64,000 nucleotides of DNA from Halobacillus shinanisalinarum (GCF_022919835.1 NZ_CP095074.1:186001-250000); one strand, 5' to 3'; numbered from the stretch's first letter, positions 53,312-63,238 are shown. The notes: generated by a model from the letters alone, not told the origin. Numbers and translations: made by a program.

Positions 53312-54862
53312 TTAGAGAGGCATATTGCCATGTTTTTTATAGGGGCGTTCTTCCTGTTTATTTTTCAGCATATCAAGTGCGTTTATAAGGGTAATCCTTG
53401 TTTCCCTTGGATCAATCACATCGTCAACCATCCCGAGCCCGGCAGCTACATAGGGATTCGCAAAACGTTCACGGTATTCATTAATTTTATTTTGCCTTGT
53501 TTCTTCAGGATTCTCGCTTTCTTTGATATCTTTTGCGAAAATAATATTTGCAGCGCCCTCTGGTCCCATAACAGCAATTTCAGCATTTGGCCAAGCATAA
53601 ACCAAATCTGCGCCAATCGATTTACTATTAAGAGCCACATACGCCCCGCCATAAGCCTTACGCGTGATAACGGTCAGCTTTGGGACAGTTGCCTCCGAAT
53701 AAGCATATAAAATTTTTGCACCATGACGAATGATCCCTCCATGTTCTTGCTTAATGCCAGGGAAGAAACCAGTCACATCTTCAAACGTGATAAGTGGAAT
53801 ATTGAAAGAATCACAAAAACGGATAAAACGTGCGGCTTTATCACTTGAATCAATGTCTAAGCCGCCAGCCATATATTTAGGTTGGTTACAAACAAGCCCG
53901 ACTGTTTGGCCTTGTAGACGCGCGAAACCTACGACAATGTTTTTGGCAAAGTCTTTGTGGATCTCAAAGAAAGAATGTTTGTCGACCACTTCCTCAATAA
54001 TTACACGTACATCATACGGTCTAACTGGGTCAAATGGGATTTTATCTGTTAAATCCGGACGGTAATCGTCTTTCTCGTCAGTCACCTCGACACGCTGCGG
54101 TTTTTCTTTGTTATTAGCAGGCAAGTATTTTACTAAATCTTTTACAGCATCTAGGGCTGAAGCTTCGTCTTTGGTTTTAATATGGGCATTCCCGCTCAAC
54201 GTATTATGTACGTCTGCCCCTCCCAAATCCTCAGCAGAAATCTGTTCCCCCGTAACCGTTTCAATTACCTTAGGCCCTGTGATAAACATTTGCGACGTTT
54301 CTTCAACCATAATGACAAAGTCGGTGATTGCCGGGGAGTAAACGGCCCCGCCGGCACATGGACCCATAATGACAGAAATTTGCGGGATTACGCCAGAGTA
54401 GATCGAATTACGGTAAAAGACTTGACCATAACCATCAAGGGAGGACACCCCTTCTTGAATGCGGGCACCGCCAGAGTCGTTAAGACCAATGAATGGCGTG
54501 CCATTTTTCACAGCTAGATCCATCACCGCAGCAATTTTCTTGGCATGCATTTCTCCAAGAGCTCCGCCATATACGGTGAAATCTTGCGCGAATAAATAGA
54601 TATCCCGTCCAGCGATCTTACCAAATCCGGTTACAACTCCTTCTCCGTGGGCCTCGTTCCCATTCATGCCAAAATCACTTTGACGCTGTTCGATAAACGG
54701 GTTGAGTTCAATAAAACTATTCTCATCAACTAAATAGTCAATTCGTTCTCGAGCCGTCCACTTGCCTTTTTCATGTTGTTTATGAATTCGCTTGTCGCCG
54801 CCACCTAGTTCGGACTGTCTTCTTTTATCATAAAGCTCGTTAATTTTATCATAAATATCCAT
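53312..54862 (-). CDS. mmdA: Acyl-CoA carboxylase/decarboxylase carboxyltransferase subunit (YqjD/MmdA type)
   Basis: A 516-residue carboxyltransferase of the propionyl-CoA carboxylase beta or methylmalonyl-CoA decarboxylase alpha type. Two crotonase-like halves are visible, with acyl-CoA and biotin sites in NDSGGARIQEGVSSLDGYG and MGPCAGGAVYSPAITDF, and in the second half FEDVTGFFPG and RKAYGGAYVALNSK. It exchanges propionyl-CoA and methylmalonyl-CoA through biotin. No biotin carboxylase or biotin carrier gene is in this window. It starts two bases after the fusion gene. Confidence 0.9.
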   Translation of the reverse strand: MDIYDKINELYDKRRQSELGGGDKRIHKQHEKGKWTARERIDYLVDENSFIELNPFIEQRQSDFGMNGNEAHGEGVVTGFGKIAGRDIYLFAQDFTVYGGALGEMHAKKIAAVMDLAVKNGTPFIGLNDSGGARIQEGVSSLDGYGQVFYRNSIYSGVIPQISVIMGPCAGGAVYSPAITDFVIMVEETSQMFITGPKVIETVTGEQISAEDLGGADVHNTLSGNAHIKTKDEASALDAVKDLVKYLPANNKEKPQRVEVTDEKDDYRPDLTDKIPFDPVRPYDVRVIIEEVVDKHSFFEIHKDFAKNIVVGFARLQGQTVGLVCNQPKYMAGGLDIDSSDKAARFIRFCDSFNIPLITFEDVTGFFPGIKQEHGGIIRHGAKILYAYSEATVPKLTVITRKAYGGAYVALNSKSIGADLVYAWPNAEIAVMGPEGAANIIFAKDIKESENPEETRQNKINEYRERFANPYVAAGLGMVDDVIDPRETRITLINALDMLKNKQEERPYKKHGNMPL

Positions 54863-54864
54863 GA

Positions 54865-55677
54865 TTACTGCTCCCCCTTTGGTTCAGTTAATTCATAGAG
54901 GACACTACCTGCAGCCTTTGGATGCAAGAATGCAATCTGACTATTATGAGCACCCTGTTTTGGTTCTGTATGAATCAGCGGTACACCCTCTGCCTGATAC
55001 TGTTCAAGCCTTTTAGCAATATCATCGACCTCAAGGGCGATATGGTGAATCCCTTCCCCTTTTTTCATTATAAATTTACGAATAGAAGAGTCATCACTTA
55101 ACGGTTCAAGCAGTTCAATTCGGGTGTCACCGATAGGAAGAAAAGCTACCCTTACTTGTTCGGAGGCTACTTCTTCAACTGCCTCCACTTCAAGGCCCAG
55201 CGTATGTTGATAAAAAGCTAACGATTGTTCGATGTTCTCAACAGCGATTCCAATATGGGACACTTTCTTTGGAGCGGTTCTCGTTTCTTGATTCATTAAT
55301 TGTTTGATATAGATTGCCGTTGCATCAGTAAGAGCCCCGCTTGTGAAAATTTTCTTCACACCTTTCTCTTCTAAGTGCGGGATATCTTCAGCCGGGATGA
55401 CTCCTCCACCAATAACCGGTATATCTGAAGCCCCCTCCTTTTCTAAAGCAGCTACGACTTTAGGAAAAAGTGAATTGTGCGCCCCTGATAACGAGGAAAG
55501 GCCAACGACATCCACGTCTTCCTGCACGGCTGCACGGGCAATTTGAATGGGTGATTGTCTTAATCCTGTATAAATAACTTCCATCCCATGGTCTCTTAAC
55601 GCTTGAGCAATAATAAGCGCTCCTCTGTCGTGACCATCGAGGCCTGGTTTAGCGATCAGAACACGTATTGGCTTCAT
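54865..55677 (-). CDS. Fusion: methylmalonyl-CoA mutase B12-binding subunit plus methylmalonyl-CoA epimerase
   Basis: A 270-residue two-domain protein. Residues 1-130 are a cobalamin-binding domain with the DxHxxG signature (KPGLDGHDRGALIIAQALRD) that ligates cobalt through His, plus GLSSLSG and PVIGGGVIPAEDI. Residues 137-266 are a VOC-fold epimerase: HIGIAVENIEQSLAFYQHTL, and GEGIHHIALEVDDI, with His and Glu metal ligands. Thus one chain gives the B12 half of the mutase and the enzyme converting the two methylmalonyl-CoA epimers. It lies between the mutase catalytic subunit and the carboxyltransferase. Confidence 0.9.
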   Translation of the reverse strand: MKPIRVLIAKPGLDGHDRGALIIAQALRDHGMEVIYTGLRQSPIQIARAAVQEDVDVVGLSSLSGAHNSLFPKVVAALEKEGASDIPVIGGGVIPAEDIPHLEEKGVKKIFTSGALTDATAIYIKQLMNQETRTAPKKVSHIGIAVENIEQSLAFYQHTLGLEVEAVEEVASEQVRVAFLPIGDTRIELLEPLSDDSSIRKFIMKKGEGIHHIALEVDDIAKRLEQYQAEGVPLIHTEPKQGAHNSQIAFLHPKAAGSVLYELTEPKGEQ

Positions 55678-55693
55678 CTGTCCATCATCCTTC

Positions 55694-57349
55694 CTACACT
55701 CCTATATATTCTCCAAACTCATCACGAAGTACATTCGCAATTTCACCTACTGTTGCATACACCTTAACAGCCGCAACAATATGAGACATAACATTTTCAT
55801 TTGTTTTCGCTGCTTGTCTGAGTCCGTTAAGGCATTGGTCTACTTCTGTCTGATTACGTGAGCTTCGAACTTGTACCGTTTTCTCAATTTGACCCTGCTC
55901 TAATGCTTCATCAACCCGTAATAAGTCTGGGTTAACTTCCTCCTCCAACTTATATTCATTTAGACCAACGACAATATCCTCTTTTGACTCCATGCGTTTC
56001 TGAGCTTCATATGCCGTCTGGTGGATTTCTCTTTGCATAAATCCTTCCTCAACAGCTTGAACCGCTCCACCTAGTTCTTTAATGCGTTCAAGGTATTTGT
56101 TGACTTCGTCTTCAATTTCGTCCGTCAACGCTTCTACATAATACGATCCGCCAAGTGGATCGATCGTATCTGCTACACCACTTTCTTGGGCAATAATTTG
56201 CTGCGTTCTAAGAGCAATCCTAGCAGAGTCCTCTGTCGGCAAAGCCAGAGCTTCATCACGTGAGTTCGTATGTAAGCTTTGTGTGCCACCCATAACCGCA
56301 GACAAAGCCTGGACAGTTACCCGAACAATATTGTTATCCGGCTGTTGTGCGGTTAGCGTACTCCCACCTGTTTGTGTATGAAAACGCAACTTCCAGCTCT
56401 TCGGATTTTCTGCTTTATAATGGTTTTTCATAATCTTTGCCCAAATTCGTCTCGCTGCGCGAAACTTTGCTGCCTCTTCAAAAAATTGATTGTGTGCATT
56501 AAAGAAGAAGGCCAGTCTTGGTGCAAATTGGTCAACCTCAAGTCCAGATTCAATGGCTGCATCCACATAGGCCATCCCATTTGCGATTGTAAAAGCAACC
56601 TCTTGAACGGCTGTCGAGCCTGCCTCACGGATATGGTAGCCTGAGATGCTTATGGTATTAAATTTCGGCAGCTGCTCATGGCAGTATCCAAAAATGTCTG
56701 TTATCAGACGCATAGACGGCTTTGGTGGATAAATATATGTACCTCGTGCAATATATTCTTTTAAGATATCGTTTTGAATTGTCCCTGTTAAATTTTCCGG
56801 ACTCACCCCCTGCTTTTCACCAACAGCAATATACATGGCTAATAAAATGGATGCCGGCGCATTGATTGTCATCGATGTACTCACTTTGTTTAAAGGGATT
56901 TGATCAAAAAGACGTTCCATGTCTAGCAGCGAATCAATCGCCACTCCCACCTTTCCTACTTCCCCTTCTGCCATTGGGTCATCTGAGTCATAGCCAATTT
57001 GAGTAGGTAAATCGAAGGCAACAGATAGCCCAGTCTGCCCCTGTGCTAATAAATATCTAAACCGTTCATTCGTTTCTTCTGCTGAACCAAAACCGGCATA
57101 TTGGCGCATCGTCCAATACCTGCTTCGATACATGGTCGGTTGAATCCCCCTGGTATACGGGAATTGACCTGGAAAACCTAGTTCGTCCGTATAGGCTTCA
57201 TTTGGCTCTTTTGGTGTGTATAAGCGATCAATCTCAAGCTCTGAACTTGTCGTAAAACTTTGCTTCCGTTCAGGGAAACGTTGTTCTGTCTTTTTCACAT
57301 CGCGTTTCCAGTTATCTTTAATTTGTTGATAGTTATTTAATTGGTTCAT
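55694..57349 (-). CDS. Methylmalonyl-CoA mutase, catalytic (large) subunit
   Basis: A 551-residue TIM-barrel subunit without B12-binding domain, as in split mutases. Key stretches are [39 protein letters not shown], and [20 protein letters not shown] followed by [11 protein letters not shown]; the Tyr in TMY and the Arg in SMRLI agree with substrate residues of methylmalonyl-CoA rather than isobutyryl-CoA mutases. With the fused B12 domain it turns methylmalonyl-CoA into succinyl-CoA. The neighbouring epimerase and carboxyltransferase confirm the pathway. No MeaB chaperone gene is seen. Confidence 0.88.
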   Translation of the reverse strand: MNQLNNYQQIKDNWKRDVKKTEQRFPERKQSFTTSSELEIDRLYTPKEPNEAYTDELGFPGQFPYTRGIQPTMYRSRYWTMRQYAGFGSAEETNERFRYLLAQGQTGLSVAFDLPTQIGYDSDDPMAEGEVGKVGVAIDSLLDMERLFDQIPLNKVSTSMTINAPASILLAMYIAVGEKQGVSPENLTGTIQNDILKEYIARGTYIYPPKPSMRLITDIFGYCHEQLPKFNTISISGYHIREAGSTAVQEVAFTIANGMAYVDAAIESGLEVDQFAPRLAFFFNAHNQFFEEAAKFRAARRIWAKIMKNHYKAENPKSWKLRFHTQTGGSTLTAQQPDNNIVRVTVQALSAVMGGTQSLHTNSRDEALALPTEDSARIALRTQQIIAQESGVADTIDPLGGSYYVEALTDEIEDEVNKYLERIKELGGAVQAVEEGFMQREIHQTAYEAQKRMESKEDIVVGLNEYKLEEEVNPDLLRVDEALEQGQIEKTVQVRSSRNQTEVDQCLNGLRQAAKTNENVMSHIVAAVKVYATVGEIANVLRDEFGEYIGV

Positions 57350-57526
57350 TTTGTTTCCTCCTCGCTTGAAAAACCTTCTCCTCTAGCATACCAAAAATAA
57401 AGCGCTTACGTTTCTCAAAATTACTAGAATTCACAATTCTATTGTAAATGATTTTCTTTCCTTGTCCAAACCACGGGTTCCATGTAAAATGTTTATAGGA
57501 TATTGTTAAAAGGAGGTCATTCTACC

Positions 57527-57646
57527 TTGGCTCATTCTAAGAAAAAGAAATCCAAGCGCGAGCGCCGGATGAAAATAATCATTTATGTGATGATACTTTC
57601 AATGGTACTCTCCTCTCTTCTTGCTGGAGCGTCTTTCTTTATGTAA
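57527..57646 (+). CDS. prli42: Prli42-like membrane miniprotein
   Basis: A 39-residue protein: a very basic start (MAHSKKKKSKRERR) and one membrane helix (MKIIIYVMILSMVLSSLLAG, then ASFFM). The helix matches the pattern of Prli42, which anchors the stressosome to the membrane in Listeria. The start is TTG with AGGAGG ten bases before. It is on the plus strand between the mutase operon and the L,D-transpeptidase gene, followed by a terminator. In Listeria prli42 lies, as I recall, near bkd genes, which agrees with this setting. Confidence 0.78.
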   Translation: MAHSKKKKSKRERRMKIIIYVMILSMVLSSLLAGASFFM

Positions 57647-57654
57647 AATAAAAG

Positions 57655-57693
57655 GCCGCAAGCTAAGTGAATTTACTTAGCTTGCGGCTTGTT
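57655..57693. terminator. Bidirectional terminator between prli42 and yqjB
   Basis: GCCGCAAGCTAAGT and ACTTAGCTTGCGGC form a perfect 14-bp stem around a 6-base loop, with AAAA before and TTGTTT after. It can serve prli42 and the converging yqjB. Confidence 0.88.
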
Positions 57694-58205
57694 TATGATA
57701 AGAACCCTTTAAGTTTTCCTGTATGCCATTGTTCGTACAATTGTTCAAAAGGGGTCGATTCATCAACAATAATGATTTCTGTTCCCTCATCCACAAGATC
57801 ATAAAACTGTTCAACCTTTTCATTGGTAAGACGAATACACCCTGCTGATACAGCATTTCCTACTGATTCCGGCCTGTTCGTACCATGAACGCCAAATATC
57901 CGCCCATCAGTACCGTTTGCATCAAAACCAATCCAGCGGCTTCCGAGCGGATTCTCAGGAACTCCTCCGGGAATATCCTTCTTCCGATAGTAAGGATCCT
58001 TTGCTTTTACACGAATAGTAAAATGTCCTTCCGGTGTCAATTCCTTCGTTTTACCGGTAGCTGCTTTGGTATGAAAAATTTCTTTTCCAGACTGGTACAC
58101 GGCAAGCTCATGGGAAGATTTGTTCACGAGCACTACTGGCTCATCTGTAATAGATGGCGGTAAAAACGAACTGAACATCATTAATATCAAGGCAATCATT
58201 TGCAT
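57693..58205 (-). CDS. yqjB: L,D-transpeptidase (YkuD domain), YqjB-like
   Basis: A 170-residue exported enzyme that makes 3-3 cross-links in peptidoglycan or trims it. A short hydrophobic start (MIALILMMFSSFLPP) acts as signal or anchor; the YkuD domain shows the catalytic signature HGTNRPESVGNAVSAGCIRL with active Cys, His and Arg. No LysM domain is present. It is between yqjA and prli42; B. subtilis has a yqjA-yqjB pair at this place. Confidence 0.87.
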   Translation of the reverse strand: MQMIALILMMFSSFLPPSITDEPVVLVNKSSHELAVYQSGKEIFHTKAATGKTKELTPEGHFTIRVKAKDPYYRKKDIPGGVPENPLGSRWIGFDANGTDGRIFGVHGTNRPESVGNAVSAGCIRLTNEKVEQFYDLVDEGTEIIIVDESTPFEQLYEQWHTGKLKGFLS

Positions 58206-58250
58206 AGCCAGTCATCCTTTTTCTCAAAGTTTCCCCTGGAAAGGAAATCA

Positions 58251-59201
58251 CTATACATCGCTCTTTTTAAATGATCGCTTAATAATTAGATACTCTTCGA
58301 TTTCATTCAATAAATGAAATAAACTTGCCCTTACTTCAAATTCATCTCTTGTGGCAGGCAGTTCATCATTTCTAAATTCCTCTTTCATTTCTTTTAACTG
58401 CTGCAAATAAAGCACGGCTGTATTACCCGGGTGAATGCCTTCAGCCAACTCTTCAAAAAACTGCGCGATTCGTTTCGCGTGCTTATTTGGCCCTGAAATT
58501 CTGGTGACTAGCGGAAGCATACGCTCAAGTAGTTCAAATTGCTTTGTACGCATGTGAAAGTAATGATAAAACTGGTTGTGAGTACGAAGCAGGTGATTTT
58601 CTACATCTCGAAAAGACAGCGATTTTGCTTCCTCCAAAAGAGTGGCTGTATCGGTTAGTTCTTTGCCTGTCCACCCATCATTTCCGTCATCAAGGAATCT
58701 TGACAGCTCCCTCAATATTACAGCAAAGTTATCCTCCGTTTGCCGCTGATATTGCTCAAGTTTTCCTTCGAGACTAGGCATATAAACATTAAGCAGTAAC
58801 GCCGTCCCTATTCCTACAAACATAAGCACCAACTCGTTCCAGATTAGAGGAGCAGAAATTCCACCTGAACCGTAAAGGTGTAAAATAATAACAGAACTTG
58901 TAACAATTCCAGGGCTAATCTTCAGCCATACTGTGGCAGGAATGAAGAAAAATAGCATTAGACCGATCGCTAGAGGATGATAGCCAATCAGCTCAAAGAA
59001 GACAAGAGAAAAGCCCATTGCTACGAAGCAGGCAGCGAACCGATGCCAAGCTGACAGAAAAGACTTCTTTCTCGTAATTTGAATGCACAAAATGGTGAGG
59101 ATACCCGCCGAAGCATAATTATCGACTTGCAGCATCTGAGCTATCCATATGGCAAAGGGCGTTCCTAAGGCTGTTTTAATCGTACGATATCCTATTTTCA
59201 A
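58251..59201 (-). CDS. yqjA: Aromatic acid exporter-family membrane protein YqjA
   Basis: A 316-residue protein with an N-terminal membrane half (about five to six segments, residues 5-140) and a C-terminal soluble helical half (140-316; ArAE_1_C-like). The N-terminus KIGYRTIKTALGTPFAIWIA is typical. In B. subtilis YqjA is the counterpart in this position. Transport function is inferred only from family. It is followed by yqjB, 45 bases downstream. Confidence 0.85.
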   Translation of the reverse strand: MKIGYRTIKTALGTPFAIWIAQMLQVDNYASAGILTILCIQITRKKSFLSAWHRFAACFVAMGFSLVFFELIGYHPLAIGLMLFFFIPATVWLKISPGIVTSSVIILHLYGSGGISAPLIWNELVLMFVGIGTALLLNVYMPSLEGKLEQYQRQTEDNFAVILRELSRFLDDGNDGWTGKELTDTATLLEEAKSLSFRDVENHLLRTHNQFYHYFHMRTKQFELLERMLPLVTRISGPNKHAKRIAQFFEELAEGIHPGNTAVLYLQQLKEMKEEFRNDELPATRDEFEVRASLFHLLNEIEEYLIIKRSFKKSDV

Positions 59202-59234
59202 TCCATGGTCACCTCAGTTAAACACTTCTATGTA

Positions 59235-59266
59235 AAAGGGATCTTTGTCTGACCAAAGATCCCTTT
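59235..59266. terminator. Terminator between brxB and yqjA
   Basis: AAAGGGATCTTTG and CAAAGATCCCTTT form a perfect 13-bp stem around a 6-base loop. It ends the brxB transcript on the minus strand. Confidence 0.85.
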
Positions 59267-59277
59267 CCTCATACTAT

Positions 59278-59709
59278 TTATACTTCTTCACAATATTCTT
59301 CAAAACTGCGCTGTAATTTACCGATGACTTCCATCGGTTCAAAGCCCTCAATATCATGACGTTCAACCATAGTTTGGATCTTGCCATCTTTCATTAGCGC
59401 AAAGGATGGAGAGGATGGAGGATAGCCTTCAAAGAATTGGCGTGCTTTCTCCGTTGCTTCACGGTCTTGTCCAGCAAAAACCGTAACTAAATGCTCTGGA
59501 CGCTTATCATAATGAATCGCATGTGAAGCTGCAGGGCGTGCAATTCCACCGGCGCAACCGCAAACGGAATTAATCATGACAAGTGTTGTACCTTGCTTTG
59601 ATAAGGCTTCATCCACTTGTTCAGGTGTCGTTAATTCTGAATAACCTGCCTGAGTAATCTCATCACGTGCTTTTGTGACAACATCATTCATATAAATATT
59701 GAAATCCAT
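59278..59709 (-). CDS. brxB: Bacilliredoxin BrxB (YqiW)
   Basis: A 143-residue thioredoxin-like protein that removes bacillithiol from bacillithiolated proteins after oxidative stress. The active site CGC is in [16 protein letters not shown], the family mark. The ATG at 59709 follows AAAGGAG; the frame open to 59769 is ignored. It sits between the bkd operon and yqjA as yqiW does in B. subtilis. The presence of BrxB implies use of bacillithiol. Confidence 0.93.
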   Translation of the reverse strand: MDFNIYMNDVVTKARDEITQAGYSELTTPEQVDEALSKQGTTLVMINSVCGCAGGIARPAASHAIHYDKRPEHLVTVFAGQDREATEKARQFFEGYPPSSPSFALMKDGKIQTMVERHDIEGFEPMEVIGKLQRSFEEYCEEV

Positions 59710-59855
59710 ATACATGGCTCCTTTATTAAGTAGTATCAATATCTTACCAAGATTTGCGAGTTCTTTCAATTAAATTGCAATGAAGAATGGGAACATAGTT
59801 GAACGGAGAGGTAAAAAATTAATTGCGCGAAATTTAGATTAATTGCATATTTGAC

Positions 59856-59885
59856 CAAAAAAATAGCCCCAGAATGATCTGAGGC
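59856..59885 (-). terminator. Terminator of the bkd operon
   Basis: On the minus strand GCCTCAGA, TCAT, TCTGGGGC (one wobble pair), then TATTTTTTT. It lies directly after the bkdB stop. Confidence 0.85.
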
Positions 59886-59893
59886 GCAAAATT

Positions 59894-61204
59894 TTAATAA
59901 ACAGATGTATGCTCTTTAGACATGCTTTCAAGAATTTCTTTTACTCTAGCTAAGAAATTGCCTGCTACTAGACCATCCAGCACTCTATGGTCTAAGGATA
60001 GACATAAATTGACCATATCGCGTGCACCAAACATTCCGTCCTGATAGACCGGCTTCTTCACGATTGATTCAACTTGCAAGATCGCCGCTTGGGGATGGTT
60101 GATCACTCCCATGGATTGCACTGAACCAAATGAACCGGTGTTGTTCACTGTGAACGTTCCACCTTCCATATCTTTCGAAGTTAACTTGCCTTGGCGTGCT
60201 TTGCCTGCAAGGTCGGTGATGTCACGTGCAATGCCTTTAATGCTCTTCTCATCCGCATCTTTGATAACTGGCACGAAAAGTTCATCCTCTTTGGCAACAG
60301 CAATATTTAAATTGATTGCTTTGCGCTGAATGATCTTATCTCCTGCCCATGTACTATTAAGCTGAGGATAGTCTTTCAATGCTTGAGCTACTGCTTTAAC
60401 AAAAAAGGAGAAGAAGGTTAGGCTATAGCCTTCTTTTTCTTTAAACTGTCTCTTAAGTGAGTTACGAAACTCAACTAAGTTGGTGACATCAACCTCCACC
60501 ATCATCCAGGCATGTGGAATTTCTGTTGTTGATTTGACCATGTTTTGTGCGATCGCTTTCCTAACACCTGTAACAGGAATCTCTACGTCACCTTTACCAG
60601 CTTGTACATTCGGAGCAGCTGCCGGTGCTTTTGGCGCTTCCTGCTTAGGAGCTGTATCTTCAGATGTCTGTTCAGGAGCTGGCGCCTCTTTAGGTTGCGG
60701 TATGTCACCGCTCGCAATGATCTTCTCGATGTCTTTACGGGTAATTCGTCCGCCCCGTCCTGAACCCTCAACCAAGTTCAAATCGATGTCGTTGTCTTGT
60801 GCTAAGGTCATGACTGCTGGGGAATACCGCTTTTTATTGCCTTTTTCTTGATTTGATTTTGTATCTTTTTTCTCTGGTACTTGTTTCTTAGGGGTTTCTT
60901 CCTTAGCAGAAGAATCTTCCGTTTTCTCCTCTGCATTGTCCTTAACACTAGAGGACCCAGCACCTTCCACTTCAATATGACACATTAATTCACCGACTTC
61001 GATGGTATCGCCTTCTTGGGCAACAAGCTCTTTAATCGTTCCAGTAAATGAGGATGGAACCTCTGCATTTACTTTATCTGTCATAACCTCAGCAATTGGA
61101 TCGTATTTATTTACCTTATCGCCAGGCTGTACAAGCCACGAATTGATCGTACCTTCTGTGACACTTTCACCAAGCTGAGGCATGTTGATTTTCTCTACTC
61201 CCAC
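59894..61204 (-). CDS. bkdB: Branched-chain 2-oxoacid dehydrogenase E2 (dihydrolipoyl transacylase)
   Basis: A 436-residue E2 core subunit. One lipoyl domain with the lipoyl Lys in EVMTDKVNAEVPS (about residue 44), a charged linker, a peripheral-subunit binding domain (YSPAVMTLAQDNDIDLNLVE, then GSGRGGRITRKDIE), an A/P/Q-rich linker, and the acyltransferase domain ending with catalytic DHRVLDGLVAGNF. It gives isobutyryl-, isovaleryl- and methylbutyryl-CoA for branched fatty acids. Last gene of the bkd operon. Confidence 0.95.
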   Translation of the reverse strand: MGVEKINMPQLGESVTEGTINSWLVQPGDKVNKYDPIAEVMTDKVNAEVPSSFTGTIKELVAQEGDTIEVGELMCHIEVEGAGSSSVKDNAEEKTEDSSAKEETPKKQVPEKKDTKSNQEKGNKKRYSPAVMTLAQDNDIDLNLVEGSGRGGRITRKDIEKIIASGDIPQPKEAPAPEQTSEDTAPKQEAPKAPAAAPNVQAGKGDVEIPVTGVRKAIAQNMVKSTTEIPHAWMMVEVDVTNLVEFRNSLKRQFKEKEGYSLTFFSFFVKAVAQALKDYPQLNSTWAGDKIIQRKAINLNIAVAKEDELFVPVIKDADEKSIKGIARDITDLAGKARQGKLTSKDMEGGTFTVNNTGSFGSVQSMGVINHPQAAILQVESIVKKPVYQDGMFGARDMVNLCLSLDHRVLDGLVAGNFLARVKEILESMSKEHTSVY

Positions 61205-61222
61205 AAGGAACTCCTCCTTTTC

Positions 61223-62206
61223 TTAAAATTCCACTAAATCGCGCATAGCTTTTTCAACTTTATCTGGGTTCATCATAAAGTATTTTTCCATAGTAGGTGC
61301 ATATGGCATAGACGGAACATCTGGACCAGCTAATCGTTTCACAGGCGCATCTAAATCAAACAAGCAATGCTCGCTTATAATCGCTGACACTTCAGAAATG
61401 ATTCCGCCTTCTTTATTATCCTCAGTTACTAGCAAAACTTTTCCTGTTTTAGAAGCGGCTTCGATAATCGCCTCTTGATCAAGCGGGTAAACCGTTCTTA
61501 AATCGAGGATGTGGGCATTGATTCCCTCTTCTTCAAGTTTCTCAGCCGCTTGTAAAGCAAAGTGGACACAAAGACCGTACGTAATCACGGTAATGTCTGA
61601 GCCTTCTCGTTTCACATCAGCTTTCCCTAGAGGCAGGGTATAATCATCTTCGGGTACTTCACCTTTAATGAGACGATAGGCGCGTTTATGCTCGAAGAAA
61701 AGGACGGGATCATTGTCACGAATCGATGCTTTTAGCAGGCCTTTTACATCATAAGGGGTAGAAGGCATGACAATTTTCAATCCAGGTTGATTCGCAAAAA
61801 CAGCTTCTACAGACTGGGAATGGTAAAGGGCGCCATGTACACCGCCCCCATAAGGGGCACGAATCGTCATGGGTACGTTCCAGTCATTATTAGAACGATA
61901 ACGAGTTTTTGCAGCTTCAGAAATAATTTGGTTTACAGCCGGCATAATAAAATCAGCAAATTGCATTTCAGCAACCGGACGCATCCCATGCATTGCCGCA
62001 CCGATTCCAACACCAGCAATGGCGGATTCAGCTAGCGGGGTATCTAACACACGATCCTCCCCAAATTGATCATACAATCCATCCGTAGCACGGAATACGC
62101 CTCCACGCTTCCCGACATCTTCACCTAGGACAAATACTTTCTCATCACGTTGCATCTCCTCTTTCAATGCTTGGGTTACAGCTTGAATATAAGATATGAC
62201 TGCCAT
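61223..62206 (-). CDS. bkdAB: Branched-chain 2-oxoacid dehydrogenase E1 beta subunit
   Basis: A 327-residue transketolase-type E1 beta subunit. Family stretches are VFVLGEDVGKRGGVFRATDG, DTPLAESAIAGVGIGAAMHG, and MTIRAPYGGGVHGALYHSQS, which lie around the TPP site. It forms the alpha2-beta2 decarboxylase with bkdAA, 18 bases upstream, and acts with bkdB in the complex. The length is normal. Confidence 0.95.
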   Translation of the reverse strand: MAVISYIQAVTQALKEEMQRDEKVFVLGEDVGKRGGVFRATDGLYDQFGEDRVLDTPLAESAIAGVGIGAAMHGMRPVAEMQFADFIMPAVNQIISEAAKTRYRSNNDWNVPMTIRAPYGGGVHGALYHSQSVEAVFANQPGLKIVMPSTPYDVKGLLKASIRDNDPVLFFEHKRAYRLIKGEVPEDDYTLPLGKADVKREGSDITVITYGLCVHFALQAAEKLEEEGINAHILDLRTVYPLDQEAIIEAASKTGKVLLVTEDNKEGGIISEVSAIISEHCLFDLDAPVKRLAGPDVPSMPYAPTMEKYFMMNPDKVEKAMRDLVEF

Positions 62207-62224
62207 TTTAAAACCTCCCCCTCC

Positions 62225-63217
62225 TTACTCTTCGTAAACATAGTTCAATGCAGATTCAGCTTCAGCGTACGCAGCATTTTCCGCATAATCTGTCGCCTCA
62301 TTGACTAAATTGTTCAGCTCTTCGTTCAATTCTGTTTCTTTTTCTTCTGTTAAAATATTTTGCTCACGCAAATAATTAGCAAATGTAACGATGGAATCTT
62401 TCTTCTTCGCTTCATCCACTTCATCACGTTCACGATATGTGCGGTCATCGTCATCACTAGAGTGTGGTGTTAAACGATAGGATACCGCTTCTATGAGTGA
62501 TGGGCCTTCCCCTTTACGACCGCGGTCAGCTCCTGCTTTTACAACTTCATACACAGCAAGCGGGTCATTTCCATCAACCGTATGTCCTGGCATGCCGTAG
62601 CCAATTGCTCTATCGGATACCTTTTCACAAGCCAGCTGCTTTTGGACAGGAACGGAAATGGCGTATTTGTTGTTTTCCACCATGAAAATAACAGGAAGCT
62701 TGTGAACCCCGGCAAAGTTTGCTCCTTCGTGGAAATCCCCCTGGTTAGATGAGCCCTCTCCGAAGGTTACTAGAGAAACGAAATCCTTCTTCTCCATTTT
62801 CCCTGCCAAAGCAATGCCTACAGCATGCGGAACTTGGGTAGTTACAGGAGAAGATCCCGTAACAATGCGGTTTTTCTTTTGGCCGAAGTGGCCTGGCATT
62901 TGACGGCCACCTGAGTTTGGATCTTCAGCCTTAGCAAAGCCTGAGAGCATTAAGTCTTTTACTGTCATTCCAAAGGAAAGCACCACTCCCATATCACGAT
63001 AGTAAGGCAGTGCATAATCTTTCTCACGATCGAGAGCGTAAGAGGCACCAACTTGAGCTGCCTCTTGACCTTGACAAGAGATTACAAATGGAATTTTACC
63101 TGCTCTGTTTAACAGCCACATACGTTCATCGACTTTTCTTGCTAACAGCATCGTGCGATACATATCCAACACTTGATCATCACTTAATCCTAATGATTTA
63201 TGGCGATTTTTAGCCAC
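62225..63217 (-). CDS. bkdAA: Branched-chain 2-oxoacid dehydrogenase E1 alpha subunit
   Basis: A 330-residue E1 alpha subunit with the TPP-Mg motif GEGSSNQGDFHEGANFAGVH ... ENNKYA. The phosphorylation-loop region reads RLTPHSSDDDDRTYR, which is typical for branched-chain and not pyruvate E1. GGAGG precedes the ATG. The operon order lpdV-bkdAA-bkdAB-bkdB is that of B. subtilis; the usual leading genes ptb, bcd and buk would be beyond the right edge. Confidence 0.95.
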   Translation of the reverse strand: MAKNRHKSLGLSDDQVLDMYRTMLLARKVDERMWLLNRAGKIPFVISCQGQEAAQVGASYALDREKDYALPYYRDMGVVLSFGMTVKDLMLSGFAKAEDPNSGGRQMPGHFGQKKNRIVTGSSPVTTQVPHAVGIALAGKMEKKDFVSLVTFGEGSSNQGDFHEGANFAGVHKLPVIFMVENNKYAISVPVQKQLACEKVSDRAIGYGMPGHTVDGNDPLAVYEVVKAGADRGRKGEGPSLIEAVSYRLTPHSSDDDDRTYRERDEVDEAKKKDSIVTFANYLREQNILTEEKETELNEELNNLVNEATDYAENAAYAEAESALNYVYEE

Positions 63218-63238
63218 GTGAATCCCTCCTTTTATTTC

